From: Bog-159 sp963707465
GTDB lineage: Bacteria; Acidobacteriota; Terriglobia; Bryobacterales; Bryobacteraceae
DNA length: 64,000 nucleotides
Assembly: GCA_963707465.1 (NCBI GenBank)
Contig: CAVPQK010000015.1
Location: 2,294,001-2,358,000, forward strand
Direction: 5' to 3'
Positions within the stretch are counted from its first letter, which is position 1, and each line of letters begins with the position of its first letter. The notes beneath the pieces were generated by a model. That model was not told where the DNA came from, did not search any database, and was given only the letters and a program-made list of their open reading frames with translations. This document shows positions 1 through 6,589 of the stretch, piece after piece. The translations under genes were made by a program, and so were the position numbers.

Positions 1-1
1 C

Positions 2-181
2 CTGGCCTTTATCGTGGAACTCCACAAGTCTCTCGCCAGCCGCGGGGGACAACTGTTCCTGGCGAGCGCCAACGAACGGGTGCGCGAAGTCCTGGAGATC
101 ACGCGCATCAGCGAAATCATTCCGCTATTCGAGGATGTAGAGGAGGCGGAATCCGCGCTTCACGGTGAAGTGCTGTGCTGA
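2..181 (+). CDS. STAS-domain protein, C-terminal part (5' end outside window)
   Basis: The frame opens at the window edge and runs to TGA at 179-181, giving the last 59 residues of a protein. The stretch SLASRGGQLFLASANERV followed by a helix and IIPLFEDVEEAE is the typical second half of a STAS domain (anti-sigma-factor antagonist or sulfate-transporter-like), in which a strand is followed by an amphipathic helix and a short C-terminal strand. The conserved phosphorylatable serine lies upstream and cannot be seen. The stop overlaps the start of the next small gene by 7 bases, so the two are probably cotranscribed. Role by family: partner switching with an anti-sigma kinase or a related regulator. 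This is an inference from fold resemblance only. Confidence 0.75.
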   Translation: MAFIVELHKSLASRGGQLFLASANERVREVLEITRISEIIPLFEDVEEAESALHGEVLC

Positions 182-366
182 CATTTCTGGTGTGGTGCGT
201 GGTGTTGTTATTCTGCTGGCCGTTGGCGCTGGTCGCGCTAGTGCTGTATCCGCTGATATGGCTGCTGCTGCTCCCATTTCGGATCGTGGGCATCGCGGTG
301 GGCGGAGCGCTGGAATTGGTGTGGGCGATCGTCACTTTGCCGGCGCGGGTCCTGCGCCGGGTTTAG
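175..366 (+). CDS. small hydrophobic membrane protein
   Basis: A 63-residue protein starting with GTG at 175 that overlaps the stop of the STAS gene, as in translationally coupled genes. It is almost wholly hydrophobic: residues about 2-26 and 30-52 could form two membrane-spanning helices, separated by a short proline/arginine break (LLLPFRIVG), and it ends in a basic tail (ARVLRRV). I do not recognise a family. The overlap with the upstream regulator gene and the coherent membrane-like composition argue that it is real. Its 3' end overlaps the convergent methyltransferase gene by 35 bases. Confidence 0.5.
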   Translation: MLTFLVWCVVLLFCWPLALVALVLYPLIWLLLLPFRIVGIAVGGALELVWAIVTLPARVLRRV

Positions 367-823
367 GCAGCCAGCGCGGCACGGCTTTGGTGTACCGCGC
401 GTAGGATTCTCCAAACGTCCGGCGTAGCGCCGGCTCTTCGTAGAAAACCACGAACAAGTGAAAAAGCAGGGCGACCCCGAGCGCATACCATAAGGTCGCG
501 ATCGATCCGAACCATAGCGCCTGGCCCAGGATCGCGAGCAGTACGCCTACGTACATGGGATTGCGGACAAGCCGGTAGGGCCCTCGGGCTACCAATTGCT
601 TCGGCGCGTCGAGGGGAAGCGGCGTGCCGCGGCCGAAAGTCGCAAAATCCCACGCGCACCACAGGTAGATTGCAACACCCAGGGCTATAGGTACGATTCC
701 GGCCATGGCGATCGCGGAGATCGCGCCGGGGCCGGCTCCACGCAGCCGGGAGGGGATGTAAACGGCTACCGTGCCCGGCACGAAAACGGTGAATATCAGG
801 GTCTTCACGATATTCCAAGTCAC
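332..823 (-). CDS. isoprenylcysteine carboxyl methyltransferase (ICMT/PEMT)-family membrane protein
   Basis: A 163-residue polytopic membrane protein, GTG start. Four hydrophobic segments are visible (about residues 8-25, 37-58, 90-125). The central block GPYRLVRNPMYVGVLL, followed by YEEPALRRTFGESYARY near the C terminus, is the signature of the ICMT/phospholipid-methyltransferase fold: RNPxY binds the SAM region and the ExxLxxxFGxxYxxY motif closes it. Bacterial members methylate unknown small molecules or lipids, so the substrate cannot be named. It is convergent with the small membrane protein gene. A TAAGCT hexamer lies 7 bases before the GTG, possibly the -10 of a leaderless transcript, but no -35 is evident. 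Confidence 0.8.
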   Translation of the reverse strand: MTWNIVKTLIFTVFVPGTVAVYIPSRLRGAGPGAISAIAMAGIVPIALGVAIYLWCAWDFATFGRGTPLPLDAPKQLVARGPYRLVRNPMYVGVLLAILGQALWFGSIATLWYALGVALLFHLFVVFYEEPALRRTFGESYARYTKAVPRWLPKPGAGPAPAK

Positions 824-882
824 GCGAAATAGCTTATCACTGGATCGTACTGCCCTTGGTATTGTCCATGCTCACCTGCTTT

Positions 883-990
883 TATCTGCGTTCATCGGCG
901 TTCATCGGCGGCCAGATATCCTTTCCTCCGGCCCAGCGGGAACCATCAAAACCCGAATTGGCCGCAGATGAACGCCGATGAACGCAGATA
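883..990. repeat. 31-bp inverted repeat pair (ATCTGCGTTCATCGGCG type)
   Basis: The left arm at 883-913 and the right arm at 960-990 are reverse complements at 30 of 31 positions, with a 46-bp spacer. Each arm itself contains a tandem 9-10-bp unit (GTTCATCGGC twice). The arms lie in the roughly 300-bp gene-free stretch 824-1126, which otherwise holds only a promoter-like sequence. Repeats with this wording are, as far as I recall, scattered through many environmental bacterial genomes. Function unknown. Confidence 0.8.
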
Positions 991-1075
991 ACACATACGC
1001 TGGGATCTAGCGGCTTTCTTTGAGTTTTTCACGGCGCACGACTTTTGTGTCGCACACCGGGGTGGAATGCTTTTC

Positions 1076-1104
1076 TTGACACCCGCCGTTGATTGCGGGA
1101 GAAT
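1076..1104 (+). promoter_or_regulatory. candidate promoter of the TIGR03803-repeat gene
   Basis: A perfect TTGACA at 1076-1081 is followed after 17 bases by GAGAAT (or AGAATT after 18). The -35 is ideal and the -10 is weak. It lies 22 bases before the chosen ATG at 1127, which supports that start over an in-frame ATG at 1067 that would lie upstream of the promoter. Confidence 0.4.
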
Positions 1105-1126
1105 TTCTCTATCGGAGTGGAATACT

Positions 1127-2440
1127 ATGACCAACCGCTGGCCTGCCATCGCGTTTCTTGAGATCGTTTTAGCGTCGCCGCCGATCTTCACGGCATGTTC
1201 CGTGGCCCAGGCAGCCACGCTGACCGTGCTCCACTCCTTCAGCGGCTCCCCCGATGGAGACCTGCCTAGCGGCGGTGTTGTCTTTGGGCCAGGGGGTGTG
1301 CTTTATGGCACCACGATGTATGGGGGAATGGATTGCGGCGGGGGTTGCTTTCGAAGCGGCACTGTTTTCTCATTGGCGCCGCCGGCGTCTCCGGGCGGCG
1401 CATGGAGCGAGTCCGTCTATGCCTTCCCCTTCCAGATTGCCGGCATGACTCCCCAAGGTGTCACTATGGGCGGCGGAGGGGTGCTCCACGGCGCCACGGC
1501 GTTTGGGGGGGATTGCGCCGGCATTGCGAGCGGCGGCACTGTGTTTGAATTAAGACCACCATCCGCAGGCGCCTCCTGGGAGGAGAGTGTGCTCCTCAGC
1601 GTGTGTCCGGGATCTCCTGTGGCCAGTGGCCCCATCAATTCCCCTATTGTAGGCGCTGGCGGAGTGCTATACGCCTCGAGCATTGGTGGGGCGATATTCT
1701 CCTTGAGCCCGCCGGCGGTTGGCGGCAGGCAGTGGGCGGAGTCCGTCCTATACACCTTTACCGGAACGGACGGCTACGAGCCAAACGCCGTCGCGATCGG
1801 CGCCAGCGGCGCGCTTTACGGCACCACGCTACATAGTGGCGCCACCAGTGGGCCTAACGGCACTGTATACTCGTTAACGCCGCCAGGCACACCCGGCGGT
1901 TCTTGGACCCTAACTACACTTCACAATTTCACCGGCTCCGACGGAGACGGCGCCAACCCGCAGGCGGGCGTCTTAATCGGCAGCGGCGGGGAGCTCTACG
2001 GCACCACGACTTTTGGTGGCACAACAGCCGGGCTCTGCACGAGTTCTTTCACCAACGGTTGCGGTACGGTGTACTCCCTAATACCGCCCGGATCCACGGG
2101 GGAAGGCAAGTATACGATCCTCTATCGCTTCACCGGCCCCGGCGACGGCTCCGGTCCCGGCGGAGGCCTCGTCGGCTTCCACGGCAAGTTATTCGGGAAC
2201 ACCTTAAGTGGTGGAACGGGTTCCTGTTCCTTCGCAGGCTGCGGCACTATCTTCTCTTTGACGCCACCGGCTTCAGCAGGGGGCGCCTGGACCGAAACGG
2301 TCCTCTATAGCTTCACCGGCGGCACCGACGGCGCATCTCCCAGTGGAAGTCTGGCCGTCGACAGCAATGGCGTGCTTTATGGCACTACCCAAGAGGGCGG
2401 CGCCTCAGGCTACGGTACCGTTTTCTCCCTTACGCCGTAG
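1127..2440 (+). CDS. secreted protein with TIGR03803-type (Gloeo_Verruco) repeats
   Basis: A 437-residue protein beginning MTNRWPAIAF, with a hydrophobic N-terminal segment ending near AQAA that looks like a signal peptide. The rest consists of about eight repeats of roughly 45-60 residues built on GGxLYGTTxxGG...GTVFSLTPP...ExxLYxFTG, the pattern of the TIGR03803 repeat found in verrucomicrobia, acidobacteria and others. The repeats probably form a beta-propeller-like or beta-rich extracellular structure. No anchor or catalytic domain is visible. A longer start at 1067 is possible but would put 20 non-signal-like residues ahead of the signal peptide. Molecular role unknown. Confidence 0.8.
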   Translation: MTNRWPAIAFLEIVLASPPIFTACSVAQAATLTVLHSFSGSPDGDLPSGGVVFGPGGVLYGTTMYGGMDCGGGCFRSGTVFSLAPPASPGGAWSESVYAFPFQIAGMTPQGVTMGGGGVLHGATAFGGDCAGIASGGTVFELRPPSAGASWEESVLLSVCPGSPVASGPINSPIVGAGGVLYASSIGGAIFSLSPPAVGGRQWAESVLYTFTGTDGYEPNAVAIGASGALYGTTLHSGATSGPNGTVYSLTPPGTPGGSWTLTTLHNFTGSDGDGANPQAGVLIGSGGELYGTTTFGGTTAGLCTSSFTNGCGTVYSLIPPGSTGEGKYTILYRFTGPGDGSGPGGGLVGFHGKLFGNTLSGGTGSCSFAGCGTIFSLTPPASAGGAWTETVLYSFTGGTDGASPSGSLAVDSNGVLYGTTQEGGASGYGTVFSLTP

Positions 2441-2525
2441 CCACCGCGCCATACCGTCTCGCTTGAGCTCGAAATAAGGAACACCCGGTCCCGTGTTAGC
2501 GTAAGTTACTGCTTGGAGGACATCG

Positions 2526-3251
2526 GTGAATCGAACCCAGTTCCAAACCACTGCGCTGCTCACGGGAACGGCCACGCTGGCGCTGCTGTCGGCGGCATGC
2601 TACGTAAGTACCGAGAGTTCAGGGAACGTCGAGAGAGACTCCCGGACAGTGGATTTGAAGGGCGCCAAGTCCGTCCAGGTGCAGGTCGACATGGGCGCGG
2701 GCGAGTTGGTGATGCGCGGCGGCGCGGCCCCGCTTCTGGATGCGGATTTCCGCTATCGCGCCCACGACGGCAAGCCAGAAGTGCAATACGACGTGAGCGG
2801 CACGCGCGGCACGCTCACCGTACGGCAACCGAGCAGTCATGGCATTGGCAACAACGACAAGAATCATTGGGAGTTGCGGCTAAACGAAGATGTGCCCATG
2901 GATATCAGCGTGAAGATGGGCGCCGGCGAGGGCCGTCTGGATTTGGGCAATACAGCCCTGCACAGCCTGGACGTGGAAATTGGCGCAGGCGAGATGAAGG
3001 TGGATTTGACCGGCCATCCGCACGGCGATATCGATGTGCGAATACACGGCGGCGTAGGCGAGGCCACCGTCCGGTTGCCGAAGCGCGCGCGGCTGGATAT
3101 CGAAGCGCACGGCGGCATCGGGGATATCTCGGCGCGCGGGCTTGAGAAGCGCGGCGATCGTTGGGTGAACGAGCCATCCGGGGAAGCCGACGCGACCATC
3201 CATGTGAGCGTGAATGGCGGGATCGGCCAGATTAATTTGATTTGCGAATAG
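2526..3251 (+). CDS. toast-rack (LiaF-like) domain lipoprotein-like protein
   Basis: A 241-residue protein with GTG start preceded by GGAGGA at 2515-2520. An N-terminal hydrophobic segment ends in LLSAAC, which resembles a lipobox with the cysteine at residue 25. The remainder is a beta-helix-like repeat: motifs such as GAGELVMRGG, GAGEGRLDLG, GAGEMKVDL and GGVGEATVRL recur every 20-25 residues, as in the toast-rack family related to LiaF/DUF2154 envelope proteins. In that family the domain is associated with cell-envelope stress sensing, but many stand-alone copies are uncharacterised. The last 20 bases overlap the convergent cyclase gene. Confidence 0.75.
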   Translation: MNRTQFQTTALLTGTATLALLSAACYVSTESSGNVERDSRTVDLKGAKSVQVQVDMGAGELVMRGGAAPLLDADFRYRAHDGKPEVQYDVSGTRGTLTVRQPSSHGIGNNDKNHWELRLNEDVPMDISVKMGAGEGRLDLGNTALHSLDVEIGAGEMKVDLTGHPHGDIDVRIHGGVGEATVRLPKRARLDIEAHGGIGDISARGLEKRGDRWVNEPSGEADATIHVSVNGGIGQINLICE

Positions 3252-3879
3252 GCACGATGGCGACGGCGCGCACCGGTGAGCCATCGCGTCCGGCCAGTTT
3301 GAGCGGCAGCACGACGATCCGGAATGGACCGGCGCCGATCGCGTCCAGGTTGGTCAGGTTCTCCACGACCGGCACGCCGGCGCGCAGCAGAATTTGATGG
3401 GCGGGATAGGGCGCGCGATCGACGGAGGGCATGTCCACGCCCACGAGTTGGACGCCGCAATCCACCAGGTACTGCGCGGCATCGGCGGTCAAACACGGAT
3501 GGTCGGTGAAGTAGCGCGGCGCGCCCCACTGCTTTGACCAGCCCGTATGCAGGATGGCTGCGTGGGCGCGGAGCAGCGGCTCAGGGCAGGTGACAAGGTG
3601 CTCGCGGCGGATCCCGGTCTCGGCGGCGAGGCCCCGGAGATCGATGAGCCGCGCGGGTCCCATGCAGCGCTCGAGCGGCACCTGGTCGATGGTTTCCGCG
3701 CCGCTGAAAAAGTGAAACGGCGCGTCCATGTGGGTGCCGGTGTGGAGGCTGAGATCGATGCGGCTCAGGTTCACGGCACCCTGGTCGAGAACGGTGACGC
3801 GTACCGGGCCGTCGCCAGGAAAGACGGGCGTGCCGGCATCGACCGGCTGGCTGAGATCGACGATGCGAACGAAGCTCAT
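3232..3879 (-). CDS. cyclase-family metal-dependent hydrolase (arylformamidase-like)
   Basis: A 215-residue protein with the signature DLSQPVDAGTPVFPGD at the N terminus and the metal-binding motif HTGTHMDAPFHF around residues 47-58. This is the cyclase/KynB fold that hydrolyses N-formylkynurenine or related amides using a metal centre bound by the HxGTHxDxPxH residues. Length matches the family (about 210). The specific substrate is unknown: no tryptophan-degradation genes are nearby, so kynB is not assigned. It is transcribed divergently from the carbonic-anhydrase-like gene with only 33 bases between start codons. Confidence 0.85.
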   Translation of the reverse strand: MSFVRIVDLSQPVDAGTPVFPGDGPVRVTVLDQGAVNLSRIDLSLHTGTHMDAPFHFFSGAETIDQVPLERCMGPARLIDLRGLAAETGIRREHLVTCPEPLLRAHAAILHTGWSKQWGAPRYFTDHPCLTADAAQYLVDCGVQLVGVDMPSVDRAPYPAHQILLRAGVPVVENLTNLDAIGAGPFRIVVLPLKLAGRDGSPVRAVAIVPIRKSN

Positions 3880-3912
3880 CGGATATCCGTTATCTTAATT
3901 GAAGGAGCGGGC

Positions 3913-4404
3913 ATGCCAAAGATTTTTCACTTCGATTCGCCGCGGGCGCATTATCGTTGCGACGCCGCAGTAGTCTGGTGCTTCGACCAACGCTTTGAGC
4001 TGGTGTTACGGAAACTCCTGAAGCGCAACGGCATCGAACACCCCGATCACATTCGCGTCGCGGGCGGCGCCAAATGCCTGGCGACTCCGGAACCGGAAGG
4101 GGAGCGCGAAGTTGTGCTGTCGCAAATCCGCAAATCCGTGCGGCTGCACGCGACCGATCGCGTGCTGCTGATGGTGCATTCCGATTGCGGCGCTTACGGC
4201 GGGCTGGGCGCGTTCGGCGGGGATGCGCAGGTGGAGGCGCGCCACCATCGGGACGAGCTGCGCCTGGCGGCGGCGTGCCTGCGGGAATCCGTGCCGGAAG
4301 TTTCGGTGGTTTGCTACTACGTCGATTTCGAAGGTGTCTGGACCACGGACCCGTACGGCGCGCTGGAAGCCGCCGTGGCGGGTTATGTCGCGGCGAACCG
4401 GTAG
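3913..4404 (+). CDS. beta-carbonic-anhydrase-like protein
   Basis: A 163-residue protein starting at ATG 3913 with GGAG 7 bases upstream. The pattern C-F-D-Q-R near residue 23 corresponds to the CxDxR motif of beta carbonic anhydrases (one Zn cysteine plus the Asp-Arg dyad), and HSDCGAYGG near residue 80 supplies the His-x2-Cys pair of the zinc site. The chain is shorter and more divergent than classical beta-CAs (about 200), so the activity (CO2 + H2O to bicarbonate) is inferred rather than certain. A longer in-frame ORF upstream overlaps the cyclase gene antisense and has no good start. Confidence 0.6.
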   Translation: MPKIFHFDSPRAHYRCDAAVVWCFDQRFELVLRKLLKRNGIEHPDHIRVAGGAKCLATPEPEGEREVVLSQIRKSVRLHATDRVLLMVHSDCGAYGGLGAFGGDAQVEARHHRDELRLAAACLRESVPEVSVVCYYVDFEGVWTTDPYGALEAAVAGYVAANR

Positions 4405-5072
4405 CCCACCCACGGCTCCGTGAGGATGTACTTCGGCTTGGCGGGGTTTGGTTCGATCTTCTTGCGCAACTGGTTGATGAAGACGCGCAGATACTCCGGC
4501 TCATCTCCATAATCGGGGCCCCAGACGGCTTGCAGCAACTCACGGTGCGGCACGGGCTTGCCGGCTTGCGAAACCAGATAGCGCAGCAGGTCGAATTCTT
4601 TGGGCGTGAGGCGGGTCTCTTTTCCCTTGACGTGGATGCGGCGCGTATCGAAGTCGATTTCAAGGTCCGAGGTGGCCACCGAGTGCGGGCCGTTTTCGGG
4701 CGAGGTGGGCGCGCGGCGCAGCGCCGCACGGATGCGCGCCAGCAGTTCTTCCATGCCAAAAGGCTTGGTGATGTAATCGTCGGCGCCCGCGTCGAGCGCG
4801 GCTACCTTATCCTTCTCGCTGTTGCGCACGGAAAGAATGATGACCGGCACGTCGGATCCGGAGCGCAGGTGCTGGCAGGTTTCCAAGCCGTCGAGGCCGG
4901 GCATGTTCATGTCCAGCAGCACCAGGTCGGGCATCTCTGCGGAGATCCGGGTGAGAGCATCTTCCCCGTTGCGCGCCTCGATGACTTCGTATTTGTGCCC
5001 GACCAGCGTGGCTCGCATCACACGGCGGATCTGCGGGTCGTCATCCACTACCAGAATCTTTCCAGCGCTCAC
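4383..5072 (-). CDS. kdpE: KdpE-type response regulator
   Basis: A 229-residue OmpR-family regulator. The receiver domain (1-120) carries the acidic pair VVDDDPQ, the phosphoacceptor in LVLLDMNMPGLDG and the conserved lysine in ADDYITKPFG. The winged helix (about 130-226) has LTPKEFDLLRYL and the strand ending TEPWVGYRF, which is characteristic of KdpE, including the VGYRF end. Its start overlaps the stop of the sensor-kinase gene by 4 bases (ATGA), so translation is coupled. KdpE normally activates the kdpFABC potassium pump, but that operon is absent from this window. The 3' end overlaps the convergent carbonic-anhydrase-like gene by 22 bases. Confidence 0.85.
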   Translation of the reverse strand: MSAGKILVVDDDPQIRRVMRATLVGHKYEVIEARNGEDALTRISAEMPDLVLLDMNMPGLDGLETCQHLRSGSDVPVIILSVRNSEKDKVAALDAGADDYITKPFGMEELLARIRAALRRAPTSPENGPHSVATSDLEIDFDTRRIHVKGKETRLTPKEFDLLRYLVSQAGKPVPHRELLQAVWGPDYGDEPEYLRVFINQLRKKIEPNPAKPKYILTEPWVGYRFAAT

Positions 5073-6514
5073 GAAACCATTTCACCACGGTGCACCGGCA
5101 ACGAGAAACTGAAGACGGAGCCCTGCCCCGGTTCGCTGGTCACCCAGATTTTGCCGCCGTGCGCTTCCACGATACCTTTGGCGATGGCCAGGCCCATGCC
5201 GGTGCCGGGCACGCGGAAACGATGCTCGGGGGCGCGGAAGAATTTGTCGAAGATGCGGATCTGCTCCTCCTCGCCGATACCGCTGCCGCGGTCGGCCACG
5301 CTGAGCACCAGGCGACCGTCGCCGGCCCGCGCCGAAATGGTCAGCGGCGATCCGGATGGGGAGTACTTCATGGCATTATCCAGAAGCTGTTTCAAAACCT
5401 GCTGTACGAAATCGGAATCGGCATCCGCCGCGGGCAGGGCGTCCTGTAGGCGGACGTCCACAGGCCGGTCTTGGAGGACCGGCTTGAGCTCCGCGAGCGT
5501 GGAGCCGATTATCTCGCTGACATCCTGCGCGCGCTTTTCGAGATGCAGTTTGCCCGCTTCGATGCGCACCATCTCCAGCACCTCGGCCACCAGCCGGTTC
5601 AGGCGGTCGGCCTCTTCGTCGATGATGGTCATCAACTCGCGCTCCGTATCGGGGCGGGGTTGGCCGAGCAGGCTGGTCACAGCGGCCTTGATGGAGGTGA
5701 GGGGAGTCTTGAAATCGTGCGCCAGGGCGTCCAGCAGCGCGGATTTGAGCACCTCGCTCTGGCGCGCCGCTTCGGCCCGGCTGGCTTCCTCGAGCGTGCG
5801 CGCGCGTTCGATCCCAATGGCCACCAGGTAGGCGACCGCATTCAGCACCGCTTCGGAGGGCAAGGGGCCAGCCAACCCCAGATTGCCCAGCGCCAAGCCA
5901 CCCAGGCGGACGGGCACGATGGCGAAGCCGCGCGCCGGATCGATGACGGCTTCGTCCCGGTCGGTTTGCAATTGCTCGTCCGAAATCAGGGGATCGTCCG
6001 GCCCCCAGCGGAAGGTTTCGTGAGTCAACTTAGCGTGGAAGGCGGCGGTGGTCACACCCAGGATGCGCACCACCCGGCTGACCAGATCCTGGCTGGCGGT
6101 GCGGGCGCTGCCGCTGAGCAGCAGGCTCTGGCTTAGGGCGTACAGCCCCTCGACTTCGCGGCGGCGTTCCACAGCCTCCCGGGTGCGCCGCTTGGCCCGC
6201 GCCGAGAGTTGGTTGGCCATCACGGAAGTGACCAGGAAAGCGATGAGCGTCACCCAATTCTGCGGGTCCTGCACCTCGAACGATCCGACGGGTGGAAGGA
6301 AGTAGTAGTTGAACCCGAGCACGGCGGCGAGCGAAGCGATGGTGGCTTCGAGCAGCCCCCAGGCAGCCGAAATCCCGAAGATGACGAGCAGCAGCGTTAA
6401 GGCTACGGTGGTGTTATTGACCGAAACGAGGCGGAAGTAGAATGCGATGACGAGCGCCACGATGGCGGGAGACGCGATGAGTTGGAGGGCGCGGCGGAGG
6501 CGGGGATGAGTCAT
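5069..6514 (-). CDS. KdpD-like sensor histidine kinase lacking the KdpD/USP N-terminal half
   Basis: About 481 residues from the ATG at 6514 (a TTG 12 bases further up is also possible). Residues about 15-110 form the four-helix DUF4118 membrane module of KdpD, with the typical GFNYYFLPPVGSF loop. A GAF-like region follows (about 130-250), then the H-box ALAHDFKTPLTSIKAAV, an N-box (DNAMKYSP) and G-boxes (DRGSGIG, GTGMGLAIAKGIVEAHGG). Classical KdpD (about 900 residues) has an additional N-terminal KdpD domain plus a universal-stress-protein domain; both are missing here. Adjacent and coupled to kdpE, so the pair forms a two-component system whose signal may differ from potassium/turgor. Confidence 0.85.
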   Translation of the reverse strand: MTHPRLRRALQLIASPAIVALVIAFYFRLVSVNNTTVALTLLLVIFGISAAWGLLEATIASLAAVLGFNYYFLPPVGSFEVQDPQNWVTLIAFLVTSVMANQLSARAKRRTREAVERRREVEGLYALSQSLLLSGSARTASQDLVSRVVRILGVTTAAFHAKLTHETFRWGPDDPLISDEQLQTDRDEAVIDPARGFAIVPVRLGGLALGNLGLAGPLPSEAVLNAVAYLVAIGIERARTLEEASRAEAARQSEVLKSALLDALAHDFKTPLTSIKAAVTSLLGQPRPDTERELMTIIDEEADRLNRLVAEVLEMVRIEAGKLHLEKRAQDVSEIIGSTLAELKPVLQDRPVDVRLQDALPAADADSDFVQQVLKQLLDNAMKYSPSGSPLTISARAGDGRLVLSVADRGSGIGEEEQIRIFDKFFRAPEHRFRVPGTGMGLAIAKGIVEAHGGKIWVTSEPGQGSVFSFSLPVHRGEMVS

Positions 6515-6533
6515 GATGGTATTCAAGCAAAGA

Positions 6534-6575
6534 GCGGGTCCAGGGGGACCCGCGCGGACCGGGGGTCCGCCCCAC
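6534..6575. repeat. double-hairpin intergenic element, copy F
   Basis: Two adjacent perfect hairpins: GCGGGTCC (6534-6541)/GGACCCGC (6546-6553) and GCGGACC (6554-6560)/GGTCCGC (6564-6570), followed by CCCAC. It occupies the gap between glnE and the kdpD-like gene. The same architecture recurs at five other places in the window with different stem sequences. It could act as a terminator-like or mRNA-end structure after glnE. Confidence 0.65.
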
Positions 6576-6589
6576 GACTTGAGGATACC

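Noticed and set aside
4074..5831. 585-residue plus-strand open frame across kdpE/kdpD
   Set aside because: Low-complexity Arg/Ala/Ser-rich translation, antisense to two genes with complete motifs.
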